NCBI RefSeq assembly: GCF_001476895.1
Contig: NZ_LDTB01000001.1
Coordinates: forward strand, 124,001 to 188,000
Length of the DNA: 64,000 bases
Direction: 5' to 3'
From: Sphingomonas endophytica
Lineage (GTDB): Bacteria > Pseudomonadota > Alphaproteobacteria > Sphingomonadales > Sphingomonadaceae
In this document: in pieces, positions 37,405-46,865 of the stretch
Layout: each line of letters opens with the position of its first letter
Numbering within the stretch: position 1 is the first letter of the stretch
Translations under genes and position numbers: made by a program
Notes under the pieces: generated by a model
Told to the model about the DNA's origin: nothing
The model's database searches: none
What the model saw: only the letters and a program-made list of their open reading frames with translations

Positions 37405-38814
37405 TCAGACGATCTTCCTGACCGTCTTGACGATCTTGTCGGCGGAGATCAGCGCCAGCTTCTCGAGGTTGGCCGCATAAGGCAGCGGCACGTCCTCGTT
37501 CGTGACGCGCAGTACCGGCGCGTCGAGGTCGTCGAAGCCCTCCTCCATCACGATCGCGGTGATTTCGGACGCGATCGAACAGGTCGGCCAGCCTTCCTCG
37601 ACCACTACCAGACGGTTGGTCTTGGCGAGGGACGTCAGCACCGTCTGCTTGTCGAGCGGGCGCAGCGTGCGCAGGTCGATGACCTCCGCCTCGATCCCCT
37701 CGCCCGCCAGCGTCTCGGCGGCTTCCAGCGCGAGCCCGACGCCGATCGAATAGCTGACCAGCGTGACATCGCTGCCCTCGCGCATGATGCGCGCCTTGCC
37801 GATCGGAAGCACCCAATCATCCAGCTTCGGCACCTCGAACGACCGGCCATACAGCAGCTCGTTCTCCAGGAACACGACCGGATCGGCCGAGCGAATTGCC
37901 GCCTTCAGCAGCCCCTTGGCATCCGCCGCGTCATAGGGCGCGATCACGATCAGGCCCGGAACGCTGGCGTACCACGGACCGTAGTTCTGCGAGTGCTGCG
38001 CGCCGACGCGGCTCGCCGCGCCGTTGGGACCACGGAACACGATCGGGCAGCGCATCTGGCCGCCCGACATGTAGTTGGTCTTGGCGGCCGAGTTGATGAT
38101 GTGATCGATTGCCTGCATCGCGAAGTTGAACGTCATGAACTCGACGATAGGCTTCAGCCCGCCCATCGCCGCGCCCGCGCCGATGCCGGCAAAGCCATAT
38201 TCGGTGATCGGCGTGTCGATGACGCGCTTGTCGCCGAACTCGTCGAGCAAGCCCTGCGTGACCTTGTACGCGCCCTGATATTGCGCGACTTCCTCGCCCA
38301 TCACGAACACGCGCTCGTCGGCACGCATTTCCTCGGCCATCGCGTCGCGCAACGCTTCGCGGACCGTGACCTTCACCATCTCGGTGCCGGCCGGGATCGC
38401 CGGGTCGGTGACCTCGGCCTTGTTGGCGGCCGCGTCGAAGAGCTGGCGCGCGCCGGTGTCGACCTTTTCCTGCGCGGGGTGCGCCGAATCCTCGACCGTG
38501 TCGGGCTTCTTCTCGTCCGCCGCCGCCTGGGCCGCAGGCGAATCGTCCTTGGTCGCCTCACCGGCTTCCTCGCCCTCACCGGCGAGCTGCATGATGACGG
38601 TACCGACCTTCACGCCGTCCGTACCCTCGGCGACCAGGATCTTCGCGACGGTGCCTTCGTCGACCGCCTCGAATTCCATCGTCGCCTTGTCGGTCTCGAT
38701 CTCGGCCATGATGTCGCCCGACTTCACCGTGTCGCCTTCCTTGACGAGCCACTTGGCGAGCGTGCCCTCCTCCATGGTGGGCGAAAGCGCCGGCATCTTG
38801 ATGTCGATCGCCAT
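37405..38814 (-). CDS. pdhB: Pyruvate dehydrogenase E1 component, beta subunit with lipoyl domain
   Basis: 469 residues. An N-terminal lipoyl domain (1-80, lipoylated Lys43 in [13 protein letters not shown]) and an acidic Ala/Pro-rich linker precede the transketolase-like E1 beta domain (~145-469): [56 protein letters not shown]. The lipoyl fusion on E1 beta is typical of alphaproteobacteria. With PdhA it decarboxylates pyruvate for acetyl-CoA synthesis. It starts 1 bp after the pdhA stop; E2 and E3 genes are not in the window. Confidence 0.97.
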   Translation of the reverse strand: MAIDIKMPALSPTMEEGTLAKWLVKEGDTVKSGDIMAEIETDKATMEFEAVDEGTVAKILVAEGTDGVKVGTVIMQLAGEGEEAGEATKDDSPAAQAAADEKKPDTVEDSAHPAQEKVDTGARQLFDAAANKAEVTDPAIPAGTEMVKVTVREALRDAMAEEMRADERVFVMGEEVAQYQGAYKVTQGLLDEFGDKRVIDTPITEYGFAGIGAGAAMGGLKPIVEFMTFNFAMQAIDHIINSAAKTNYMSGGQMRCPIVFRGPNGAASRVGAQHSQNYGPWYASVPGLIVIAPYDAADAKGLLKAAIRSADPVVFLENELLYGRSFEVPKLDDWVLPIGKARIMREGSDVTLVSYSIGVGLALEAAETLAGEGIEAEVIDLRTLRPLDKQTVLTSLAKTNRLVVVEEGWPTCSIASEITAIVMEEGFDDLDAPVLRVTNEDVPLPYAANLEKLALISADKIVKTVRKIV

Positions 38815-38815
38815 C

Positions 38816-39871
38816 TCAGTACTTCTCCACCAGAACGTCGGTATACAGTTCGGCCGGATCCGGCTCCGGCGTGCTTTCGGCGAAATCGGCGGCCTCCGCC
38901 ACCTGCTTGCGGATGCGCTGCTCGATCGCCTTGAAATCCTCTTCCTTGGCGCCGTGGCCTTCGGTCAGCAGCTTCTTGACGTGCTCGATCGGATCGGACT
39001 TGTCGCGCACCGCCTGCACCTCGTCGCGCGAGCGGTACTTGGCCGGATCGGACATCGAGTGGCCGCGATAGCGATAGGTCTTCATTTCGAGGATGATCGG
39101 CCCCTTGCCCGCGCGCACCCACGCCAGCGCCTCTTCCGCCGCGCCGCGCGCCGCCAGCACGTCCATGCCGTCGATCTGCAGCCCCGGGATGCGGAAGCTT
39201 TCGCCACGGCGATACAGCTGGTCCTCGGACGAGGCGCGGTTGACGCTGGTGCCCATGGCGTACTGGTTGTTCTCGATCACGAAGATGATCGGCAGCTTCC
39301 AGAGCTCGGCCATGTTGAAGCTCTCGTACACCTGGCCCTGATTCGCCGCACCGTCGCCGAAATAGGCGAGGCAGACGCCGCCGTCGTTGGTGTATTTGTG
39401 GCTGAACGCCAGCCCGGCGCCGAGCGAGACCTGCGCGCCGACGATGCCGTGCCCGCCGTAGAACTTATGTTCCACGCTGAACATGTGCATCGAGCCGCCC
39501 TTGCCCTTCGAGATGCCGGCGGCGCGGCCCGTCAGCTCCGCCATGACGTCCTTGGGCGGGATGCCGCACAGCAGCATGTGACCATGGTCGCGATAGCCGG
39601 TGATGACCGAATCCGCCTCGGTCAGCGCCGACTGCAGCCCGACTGCGACCGCTTCCTGACCGATATACAGGTGGCAGAAGCCGCCGATCAGGCCCAGGCC
39701 ATACAACTGCCCCGCCTTCTCCTCGAAGCGGCGGATCAGCAGCATGTCCTCGTAGAATTTGAGCAGTTCCTCCTTGCTCGCCTCATACGGGCGCGGATCG
39801 GTGGGACGCTCGCGATTCGTTTTCTGCGGATCGGCCGCCGGTGCGGGGGTGCGTGCTGGCGCTTTTGCCAC
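38816..39871 (-). CDS. pdhA: Pyruvate dehydrogenase E1 component, alpha subunit
   Basis: 351 residues from the GTG at 39871 ([11 protein letters not shown]...). A GAGG eleven bases upstream supports this start; GTG at 39880 is an alternative. Thiamine-diphosphate-binding motif [31 protein letters not shown] and the phosphoserine-loop-like [20 protein letters not shown] are complete. It pairs with PdhB as an alpha2beta2 E1. Confidence 0.96.
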   Translation of the reverse strand: MAKAPARTPAPAADPQKTNRERPTDPRPYEASKEELLKFYEDMLLIRRFEEKAGQLYGLGLIGGFCHLYIGQEAVAVGLQSALTEADSVITGYRDHGHMLLCGIPPKDVMAELTGRAAGISKGKGGSMHMFSVEHKFYGGHGIVGAQVSLGAGLAFSHKYTNDGGVCLAYFGDGAANQGQVYESFNMAELWKLPIIFVIENNQYAMGTSVNRASSEDQLYRRGESFRIPGLQIDGMDVLAARGAAEEALAWVRAGKGPIILEMKTYRYRGHSMSDPAKYRSRDEVQAVRDKSDPIEHVKKLLTEGHGAKEEDFKAIEQRIRKQVAEAADFAESTPEPDPAELYTDVLVEKY

Positions 39872-39984
39872 GATGGACACTACCTCGTTTCTTGGAAGAC
39901 GTACCGGCCTATAGTCGCGGCTAGGGGCAGACTGCAAACCCCACCGGGTTGCAAGGGATTGGGGGTCGGTTTAGGCCAGCGTCG

Positions 39985-41343
39985 ATGACCGCGCCGACCG
40001 ACACGCCGCCGCCCCTCCACCCGCTGCGGATCGGGAATTTCCGGGCCTATTGGCTGTCGCGCTTCGCCGGCACGATCGCGATCAGCGCGCAGGCGATCAT
40101 CATCGGCTGGCAGGTATACGGCATCGCGCGGCAGACGATGGACATACGCGAGGCGGCGTTCATGCTGGGCATGATCGGGCTGGTGCAGTTCGTCCCGCTG
40201 TTCCTGCTGACCCCCGTCGTCGGCCTGGTCGCCGACAGTATCGACCGACGCTGGATCGTTCGCGCCACGACCGGGTTGCTGGTCGTCAACGCCGCGACGC
40301 TGGGGCTGTTCACCTGGGCGGGCGCGCTGACGCTGCCGCATCTGTTCTTCGCCGCCGTCCTGATCGGGATCGCACGGGCGTTTTCCGGTCCGGCCTATTC
40401 GGCGCTCGCCCCCAATCTGGTGCCCAAGGAAAGCCTGCCGACCGCGATCGCGATCAGCTCGATCGCGTGGCAGTTCGGCACGATCGCCGGCCCGAGCATC
40501 GGCGGACTGCTGTATGCGATCCATCCGGATGTCGCCTATGGGGTGATTTCCGCGCTGCTGGCGCTGGCGCTGGCGACGATGTTCCTGATCGGCAAGGTGC
40601 CGCAGCCACCCGCACAGAAGGACCGCAAGCCGCTTCAGCGCATCCTCGACGGCTTCTCCTATGTCCGTCGCAACCGACTGGTGCTGGCCACGATCACGCT
40701 GGATCTCTTCGCGGTGCTGCTGGCCGGGGCCACGGCGCTGCTGCCGATCTATGCCCGCGATATCCTGCATGTCGGGGCAAGCGGGCTTGGGTTCCTGGCG
40801 GCGGGCATGGGGATCGGGGCGGCAAGCACGGCGATCTGGTTCTCCTTTCGCCCAATGAAGACCAATGTCGGGGTCAAGATGCTGACCTCGGTGGTCGTCT
40901 TCGGGCTGGCGATCCTGACCTTCGGCATCGCGACGCGCGTTACCGACGCGCTGGGCATCACCCGGCTGACCGTCGCGGGTCTGCCGGTCGCCACGGATTT
41001 CGCGATCAGCCTGATCGCGCTGATCGTCGCGGGCGGGGCCGACATGGTGTCGGTCTACGTCCGTACCTCGCTGATCCAGCTGCACACGCCGGATGCGATG
41101 CGCGGGCGGGTCAGCGCGGTGTCGCAGCTCACGATCTCGGCCTCCAACGAACTGGGCGAGGCGGAGAGCGGGCTGATGGCCTCGCTGCTCGGTCCGGTCG
41201 GCGCGGTCGCCGTCGGCGGCGTCGGCGCGATCGCCATCACCCTGCTCTGGGCGCGGCTGTTCCCGGAACTCCGCCGTGCGCGGACCTTTGATCCGCCCGA
41301 CATGATCGATACCCAACCACAACATGGAGTAGCGCAGCCATGA
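39985..41343 (+). CDS. MFS transporter, MFS_3/EntS-like
   Basis: 452 residues from the ATG at 39985, 12 transmembrane segments. [50 protein letters not shown] and [28 protein letters not shown] are characteristic of the EntS/MFS_3 exporter branch. The substrate is unknown; no siderophore genes are adjacent. The stop overlaps the cysK start (ATGA). Confidence 0.88.
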   Translation: MTAPTDTPPPLHPLRIGNFRAYWLSRFAGTIAISAQAIIIGWQVYGIARQTMDIREAAFMLGMIGLVQFVPLFLLTPVVGLVADSIDRRWIVRATTGLLVVNAATLGLFTWAGALTLPHLFFAAVLIGIARAFSGPAYSALAPNLVPKESLPTAIAISSIAWQFGTIAGPSIGGLLYAIHPDVAYGVISALLALALATMFLIGKVPQPPAQKDRKPLQRILDGFSYVRRNRLVLATITLDLFAVLLAGATALLPIYARDILHVGASGLGFLAAGMGIGAASTAIWFSFRPMKTNVGVKMLTSVVVFGLAILTFGIATRVTDALGITRLTVAGLPVATDFAISLIALIVAGGADMVSVYVRTSLIQLHTPDAMRGRVSAVSQLTISASNELGEAESGLMASLLGPVGAVAVGGVGAIAITLLWARLFPELRRARTFDPPDMIDTQPQHGVAQP

Positions 41344-42260
41344 AGGCACAGAACGTCCTGGCGACGATCGGCAATACGCCGCACATCCGCGTGCAGAAGC
41401 TGTTTCCCGGCTCCGAGGTCTGGATCAAGTCCGAGCGCGCCAATCCCGGCGGCTCGATCAAGGACCGGATCGCGCTGGCGATGGTCGAGGCCGCCGAAGC
41501 ATCGGGCGCGCTGAAACCGGGCGGCACGATCATCGAGCCGACCAGCGGCAACACCGGCATCGGCCTGGCGATGGTCGCGGCGGTCAAGGGCTACAAGCTG
41601 GTGCTGGTGATGCCGGAGAGCATGAGCCTGGAACGCCGCCGGCTGATGCTGGCCTATGGCGCGCAGTTCGATCTGACCCCGCGCGAGAAGGGCATGAAGG
41701 GCGCGATCGAGCGTGCGCTCGAACTGGTCGAGCAGACGCCCGGCGCCTGGATGCCGCAGCAGTTCGAGAACGAAGCGAACATCGACGTGCATGTCCGCAC
41801 CACGGCACAGGAAATCCTCAACGACTTCCGCGACACGCCGATCGACGTCATCATTACCGGCGTCGGCACCGGTGGCCATATCACCGGCGTCGCCGAGACG
41901 CTGAAGAAGGAATGGCCGAACCTCAAGGTGTTCGCGGTCGAACCTCAGGCGTCGCCGGTAATCTCCGGCGGTCAGGCCGGCCCGCACCCCATCCAGGGCA
42001 TCGGCGCCGGCTTCATCCCGGCCAACCTTCACACCCGCGCCTTGGACGGCGTGATCGAGGTGGATGCGGCGGTCGCCAAGGATATGGCGCGGCGCTCGGC
42101 ACGCGAGGAAGGGCTCCTGGTCGGCATCTCCTCCGGCGCGACGCTCGCGGCGATCCTGCAGAAGCTGCCCGACCTGCCCGACGACGTGCGCGTCCTCGGC
42201 TTCAACTACGATACCGGCGAGCGTTACCTGTCGGTGCCGGACTTCCTACCGGAGAACTGA
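41340..42260 (+). CDS. cysK: Cysteine synthase A
   Basis: 306 residues. O-acetylserine sulfhydrylase; PLP enzyme making L-cysteine from O-acetylserine and sulfide. PLP lysine in [12 protein letters not shown] (~residue 42), [17 protein letters not shown]-phosphate loop [13 protein letters not shown], and ISSGATLAA. Overlaps the MFS exporter by 4 bp, so that carrier may export cysteine-pathway metabolites. This is inference only. Confidence 0.96.
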   Translation: MKAQNVLATIGNTPHIRVQKLFPGSEVWIKSERANPGGSIKDRIALAMVEAAEASGALKPGGTIIEPTSGNTGIGLAMVAAVKGYKLVLVMPESMSLERRRLMLAYGAQFDLTPREKGMKGAIERALELVEQTPGAWMPQQFENEANIDVHVRTTAQEILNDFRDTPIDVIITGVGTGGHITGVAETLKKEWPNLKVFAVEPQASPVISGGQAGPHPIQGIGAGFIPANLHTRALDGVIEVDAAVAKDMARRSAREEGLLVGISSGATLAAILQKLPDLPDDVRVLGFNYDTGERYLSVPDFLPEN

Positions 42261-42276
42261 CCTGACGCCGTTCAAG

Positions 42277-43512
42277 TTGAACGCGATCCTCGCCGGGATC
42301 GCGACGGTGGCGCTCGCGGTGCCGACATGGGTGGTCACCCGGCCGCCCACGGTGCCGCGCGCCATCGCCGCGAAGGTGACCAAGCCCCGGCGCGTGGTGG
42401 CGCAAACCGAAATCCCCGAGGTCGAGCCGGTCGCGTTCCAGGACCTGACGCCGGAGGATGCCCGCCTCTACAACGCCGGCATCCCGTTCGTGCGTGGCCC
42501 GAATCCGGCGGCGCGCCCGTTCCGCTTCGTCGGCGACGAGGCGCAGCGCGCGCGTGCCACCGACTGTCTGGCTGCGGCGGAATGGTATGAGGCGGGCGAC
42601 GACCCGGTCGGGCAGCGCGCGGTCGCGCAGGTGGTCCTCAACCGGCTTCGCCATCCGGCCTTCCCCAAAACCGTTTGTGGCGTCGTCTTTCAGGGACAGG
42701 AGCGCAGCACCGGTTGCCAGTTCACCTTCTCGTGCGACGGCGCGCTCGCCCGCCATCCGTCCGACCCGGCATGGGAACGTGCCCGCAAGATCGCGGCCGA
42801 GGCGCTGGACGGCAAGGTCTTCGCGAAGGTCGGCTACGCGACACATTATCACACCGATTGGGTGGTGCCGTACTGGAGCGCGAGCCTCGACAAGCTGGCG
42901 GAGGTCCACACGCATCTCTTCTTCCGCTGGACCGGCTGGTGGGGCACCCCGCCCGCCTTCCGCCGCGCGGTGTCGAGCGACGAGCCGGTGATCCCGAACC
43001 TCGCCGCGATCTCGCCCGCGCACCGGCTGGCTGGCGCGCTGGACGAAGCCGCCGGGGCGATGGCGGCCGCCGCACCGCTGACCGGCGCGCCCATCGTCGC
43101 CGCCACGCCGGTGGCGGGTGAACCCGACAGTTTCGCGGTCGCGCTGGACGGCCTGCCGGAACGGTATCCCGACGTCGCGAAGGTGGCGTGCGGGATGCGC
43201 AGCCGCTGCAAGTTCCTCGGGTGGACCGACAAGGCCATGGTGCCGAAGAGCGCGGGCACCACGCCGCAGCAGATGACCGCGATGTCGTTCAGCTATTTTC
43301 GCGACCGCGAGGTCGGGCTGGAACGCGAATTGTGGAACTGCCGCGAGTTTCCGCGCACCGGGCCGGGATTGTGCATGAAGCGTCAGGTGGTGCCGGTGAC
43401 GCCGCCCGCGTCGACCGCCGGACCGCCGGGTCTGCGCCTTCCCGATGGCCTCGACGGCGTTCGCCGACGCGAGGCGCCCGCTGTCGCGCCAACGCCGACG
43501 GCCATACCCTAG
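42277..43512 (+). CDS. SleB-type cell wall hydrolase
   Basis: 411 residues from a TTG at 42277; an in-frame CTG at 42262 has better Shine-Dalgarno spacing (GGAG seven bases upstream) and would add LTPFK. An N-terminal signal anchor (AILAGIATVALAVPTWVV) is followed by a Hydrolase_2 domain (~90-200): CLAAAEWYEAGDDPVGQRAVAQVVLNRLRHPAFPKTVCGVVFQGQERSTGCQFTFSCDG. This fold is shared with spore-cortex SleB, but in alphaproteobacteria it remodels peptidoglycan. The C-terminal half is not assigned. Confidence 0.87.
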   Translation: MNAILAGIATVALAVPTWVVTRPPTVPRAIAAKVTKPRRVVAQTEIPEVEPVAFQDLTPEDARLYNAGIPFVRGPNPAARPFRFVGDEAQRARATDCLAAAEWYEAGDDPVGQRAVAQVVLNRLRHPAFPKTVCGVVFQGQERSTGCQFTFSCDGALARHPSDPAWERARKIAAEALDGKVFAKVGYATHYHTDWVVPYWSASLDKLAEVHTHLFFRWTGWWGTPPAFRRAVSSDEPVIPNLAAISPAHRLAGALDEAAGAMAAAAPLTGAPIVAATPVAGEPDSFAVALDGLPERYPDVAKVACGMRSRCKFLGWTDKAMVPKSAGTTPQQMTAMSFSYFRDREVGLERELWNCREFPRTGPGLCMKRQVVPVTPPASTAGPPGLRLPDGLDGVRRREAPAVAPTPTAIP

Positions 43513-43546
43513 CGGCGACCGCGCCAGCGCGTCATTCCCGCAACGG

Positions 43547-43584
43547 CCGCGACCGTAGGGCGTCCGGACGCCCTACGGTCGCGG
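43547..43584. terminator. 38-bp perfect palindrome between converging genes
   Basis: Each 19-nt arm is exactly complementary: CCGCGACCGTAGGGCGTCC at 43547-43565 and its complement at 43566-43584, with no loop. Flanks TCATTCCCG and CGGGAGTGA extend it imperfectly. It sits between the converging cell wall hydrolase and acyl-CoA dehydrogenase genes, so a bidirectional terminator or REP/BIME-type element is likely. Confidence 0.65.
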
Positions 43585-43630
43585 GAGTGACGGAAAGGGC
43601 GACGAACCAGGCCGCCCCCTCCCCCTTCGC

Positions 43631-45433
43631 TCACGCCGCCGCGAACATTTCCGGCGGCAGTGCCATGATCGCCTCGGCACCGCCCTCGATCTGACGGCGC
43701 AGCGACCCGGCCTCCGGCAGCACCCGCTCGGCGAAATAGCGCGCCGTCACCAGCTTGGCATCGAGGAACGCCGCATCGCCCGCGCCCTCGCCCTTCAACC
43801 GCGCAGCCGCCGTGGCCATGCGCAGCCACATCAGGCCCACCGCGACCGTGCCCACCAGATGCATGTACGGCACCGCGCCCGCGCCGACATTGTTCGGGTC
43901 CTTCATGCCATTGGCCAGGAACCACATCGTCGCAGCCTGCAACTCGCCCGCTGCCTTTTCCAGCCGCTGCGCAAGATCGGCGACCGCCGGGTTGGCCTTG
44001 CCCGCGGCGATCTCGGTCATCACCAGCCGACCGAACGCCTGCACCGCGCGCCCGCCGTTCTGCGCCAGCTTGCGCCCGACAAGGTCCATCGCCTGCACGC
44101 CGTTGGTCCCTTCATAGATCATCGCGATCCGCGCATCGCGGACATACTGATCCATGCCCCATTCGCGAATATAACCATGCCCGCCATAGACCTGCTGCGC
44201 GTTGGTCGCGATCTGATAGCCGCGATCGGTGCCGACGCCCTTGATGACCGGGGTCAGCAGCCCGAGCAGGTCGCCCGCCAGCTGCCGGTCCTCCTCCGCA
44301 TCGGCGTTATGTTCCAGATCGGCCTGCAGCGCGCCCCACAGGCAAAGCGCGCGCAGCCCCTCGGTCCAAGCCTTGCCGTCCATCAGCATCCGGCGCACGT
44401 CCGGGTGGACGAACAGCTTGTCGGCCTTTTCACCCGGTTCGGCGGGGCCGGTCAGCGCGCGGCCCTGACGGCGATCCCTCGCATACTGCACGGCATTCTG
44501 GTACGCGGTCTCGGCGACGCCCAGCCCCTGCAACCCGACGCCCAGCCGCGCGGCGTTCATCATGATGAACATCGCGGCCAGCCCCTTCATTTCCTCGCCG
44601 ACCAGCCAGCCGGTCGCGCCGTCATAGTTCATGACGCAGGTCGAATTGCCGTGGATGCCCATCTTGTGCTCGATCGAGCCGCACGACACCGCGTTGCGCG
44701 CGCCAAGCGACCCGTCGTCCTCGACCAGCACCTTGGGCACCACGAACAGCGAGATGCCCTTCGAGCTGTCCGGTGCACCCGGCGTCTTGGCAAGCACCAG
44801 ATGGATGATGTTGTCGGTCAGGTCGTGCTCGCCGGCCGAGATGAAGATCTTGGTGCCGGTGATCCTGTAGCTGCCGTCGGCCTGCGGCTCGGCGCGGGTG
44901 CGGATCAGGCCCAGATCGGTGCCGCACTGCGGCTCGGTCAGGTTCATGGTGCCGCCCCATTCGCCCGACACCATCTTCGGCAGATACTTCTGCTGCTGCT
45001 CGGGCGAGCCCTTCACCACCAATGCGGCGATCGCACCGTGCGCGAGGCCCGGATACATGGCGAACGCCATGTTGGCGGAGATCATATATTCCTGGAACGC
45101 GGTCGAGACGACGTGCGGCATCCCCTGCCCGCCGAACGCTTCCGGCGCGCTCAGCGTGCCCCAGCCCGATTCGACGAACCTGGCATAGGCTTCCTTGAAG
45201 CCTTTGGGCGTCGTCACGCTGCCGTCGTCATGGCGGGTGCAGCCTTCCAGATCGCCCGACTGGTTGAGCGGGAACAGCACCTCGGCGACGAACCGGCCGC
45301 CCTCTTCCAGCACCGCCTCGACGGTATCCGGCGTCGCGGCGGCAAAGCCGGCGACGTTGGCGTAACGGTCCAGCCCGACGACATGTTCGAGCACGAAACG
45401 GGTATCGCGGATCGGTGGCGTATACTGCGGCAT
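43631..45433 (-). CDS. Acyl-CoA dehydrogenase (600-residue class)
   Basis: 600 residues from the ATG at 45433. An FAD enzyme that oxidises acyl-CoA to enoyl-CoA. N-terminal ACDH_N region, middle GTMNLTEPQCGTDLGLIRTRAEP, and C-terminal GGHGYIREWGMDQYVRDARIAMIYEGTNGVQAMDLVGRK with the catalytic region. The extended C-terminus places it with the large bacterial acyl-CoA dehydrogenases used in beta-oxidation. It starts 4 bp after the MerR gene's stop. Confidence 0.94.
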   Translation of the reverse strand: MPQYTPPIRDTRFVLEHVVGLDRYANVAGFAAATPDTVEAVLEEGGRFVAEVLFPLNQSGDLEGCTRHDDGSVTTPKGFKEAYARFVESGWGTLSAPEAFGGQGMPHVVSTAFQEYMISANMAFAMYPGLAHGAIAALVVKGSPEQQQKYLPKMVSGEWGGTMNLTEPQCGTDLGLIRTRAEPQADGSYRITGTKIFISAGEHDLTDNIIHLVLAKTPGAPDSSKGISLFVVPKVLVEDDGSLGARNAVSCGSIEHKMGIHGNSTCVMNYDGATGWLVGEEMKGLAAMFIMMNAARLGVGLQGLGVAETAYQNAVQYARDRRQGRALTGPAEPGEKADKLFVHPDVRRMLMDGKAWTEGLRALCLWGALQADLEHNADAEEDRQLAGDLLGLLTPVIKGVGTDRGYQIATNAQQVYGGHGYIREWGMDQYVRDARIAMIYEGTNGVQAMDLVGRKLAQNGGRAVQAFGRLVMTEIAAGKANPAVADLAQRLEKAAGELQAATMWFLANGMKDPNNVGAGAVPYMHLVGTVAVGLMWLRMATAAARLKGEGAGDAAFLDAKLVTARYFAERVLPEAGSLRRQIEGGAEAIMALPPEMFAAA

Positions 45434-45437
45434 CGTC

Positions 45438-45857
45438 TCACTCTTTCCTGGTAGCGCCACCTTCGAGCACGTCGACGAATTCGGCGAGCTCGGTGATGGC
45501 GGCGTCGATGTCGTGCTTCTGCTGTTCCAGCGCGGCAATGCGGCTGCGACAGCGCGCGATCGCGACCGCGCGCTGCGTCTGGCGGCCGTCGCCGAGATCG
45601 TAGAGGTCGATCATCTCGCGGATGTCCGACAGGCTGAACCCGACGCGCTTGCCGCGCAGGATCCACGCCAGCCGCGCGCGGTCACGATGCGAATAGATCC
45701 GCACCATCCCGCGCCGCTCGGGCGCGATCAGCCCTTCGTCCTCGTAGAACCGCAGCGCGCGCGGGGTGACGCCGAATTCCGCCGACAGGTCGGTAATCGT
45801 GAAACTTTCACGATCCGGGCGGGGCGGGACGACGGCATAGGCAGCGGAAGCGCTCAT
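45438..45857 (-). CDS. MerR family regulator, LiuR-like
   Basis: 139 residues. MerR HTH: FTITDLSAEFGVTPRALRFYEDEGLIAPERRGMVRIYSHRDRARL, then a dimerisation coiled coil (RSRIAALEQQKHDIDAAITELAEFVDVLE). No metal-binding Cys, in line with the acyl-CoA-responsive LiuR/PsrA-like group. It is co-transcribed with the acyl-CoA dehydrogenase and preceded by a LiuR-like box. It probably represses fatty or branched-chain acyl-CoA degradation until the substrate is present. Confidence 0.88.
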   Translation of the reverse strand: MSASAAYAVVPPRPDRESFTITDLSAEFGVTPRALRFYEDEGLIAPERRGMVRIYSHRDRARLAWILRGKRVGFSLSDIREMIDLYDLGDGRQTQRAVAIARCRSRIAALEQQKHDIDAAITELAEFVDVLEGGATRKE

Positions 45858-45877
45858 GCCGATGATGATGCCTTCCC

Positions 45878-45893
45878 TTTACGTGAACGTCAA
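45878..45893. promoter_or_regulatory. LiuR-type MerR operator
   Basis: TTTACGTGAACGTCAA, 20 bp upstream of the MerR start. It matches the known LiuR-type consensus (TTTACGT-nn-ACGTAAA) except for one position. Autoregulation is inferred. Confidence 0.6.
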
Positions 45894-46378
45894 GCGCCGC
45901 AAAGCAGTTCGCCGTCCGCGCCGCGCAGGCGCGCCGCCTCGCCGGCCGCCTCGCTCAGCCGCTCGACCATCAGTCCGTCCAGCGCGGCGCGCCCCTGGCA
46001 CAGCGAGGCGCAGCCATCCGGCACCCGAGTGGGGAAGGCGAGCAGATCGCCGTCGCGCCGCGCGGTGAAGCGACAGCCCGTGCCGAAATCTATGGTCAAC
46101 GAGTCCCGTCCGCCGGCGCTGCCCCGCGCGACACACCGCTGCCCCACCCCATAATCGACACTGACCCCGATATCATAGCGCCGGCCGCGCCGGGCGACGC
46201 ACAGCCGATTCTCGCCAGCGGCATAGACGCCGGCAGCGTCCCGCGAATCGCCCATCATCCCAGCCTGCCGGGCCGCGGCCTCCAGCGCGCGTCCGGCGGT
46301 CGGCTCACCGGCTTCGGCCGTCGGGCGCGAACAGCCGGTCGCGAGGATCAGCGCCAGCAAACCGGCGATTCGCCTCAA
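45890..46378 (-). CDS. Hypothetical lipoprotein
   Basis: 162 residues from a TTG that overlaps the hisI stop (ATTGA). A short lipoprotein signal: [16 protein letters not shown] with a lipobox L-A-T-G-C. The mature part has no recognised domain; it holds five further cysteines (e.g. [24 protein letters not shown]), possibly disulfide-bonded. Translation is likely coupled to hisI. Function unknown. Confidence 0.6.
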   Translation of the reverse strand: MRRIAGLLALILATGCSRPTAEAGEPTAGRALEAAARQAGMMGDSRDAAGVYAAGENRLCVARRGRRYDIGVSVDYGVGQRCVARGSAGGRDSLTIDFGTGCRFTARRDGDLLAFPTRVPDGCASLCQGRAALDGLMVERLSEAAGEAARLRGADGELLCGA

Positions 46379-46737
46379 TCGATCCGCTCCAGCCCGCCAT
46401 CGCCGATCCGGCGGTAGAAGCAGCTCGGTGCCCCGGTATGGCAGGCAGGCCCCGCCGGATCCGCGATCACCCAGAGCGCGTCCTGATCGCAATCCACGCG
46501 CATTTCCACGACGCGCAGGACATTGCCGGAGGTCTCACCCTTCTTCCACAACCGCCCGCGACTGCGCGAGAAGAAGGTCGCCTCCCCGCTAGCGCGGGTC
46601 GCGGCGATCGCGTCGGCGTTCATATGCGCGACCATCAGCACGCAGCCGGTGGCGCGGTCGGTGACGACCGCCGTCACCAGTCCGGCGGAGTCGAATTTGG
46701 GCAGGAAGGCCGTGCCGGTTTCTCGCGGATCGCTCAT
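46375..46737 (-). CDS. hisI: Phosphoribosyl-AMP cyclohydrolase
   Basis: 120 residues, single-domain form. Third step of histidine biosynthesis: opens the purine ring of PR-AMP. Zinc and magnesium sites: VDCDQDALW and [11 protein letters not shown], plus [16 protein letters not shown]. The other his genes are not in the window. Divergent from purF, whose pathway shares PRPP. Confidence 0.96.
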   Translation of the reverse strand: MSDPRETGTAFLPKFDSAGLVTAVVTDRATGCVLMVAHMNADAIAATRASGEATFFSRSRGRLWKKGETSGNVLRVVEMRVDCDQDALWVIADPAGPACHTGAPSCFYRRIGDGGLERID

Positions 46738-46865
46738 TCTGACAGGCGGTAGAGCAGCGCGCGGCGACCGACAACGCGCGATCTGCCCGATCGGTCCCGC
46801 GGCTTGATGACATTTGCGCGACGCTCGCTATATGCGGCCCCGCACCACGCGAGCCCCCTGAGCTT

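Noticed and set aside
36871-38934. A 687-codon plus-strand frame across the squalene-synthase-like gene and pdhB
   Set aside because: Antisense shadow of pdhB, whose lipoyl and E1 beta motifs are unambiguous on the minus strand.
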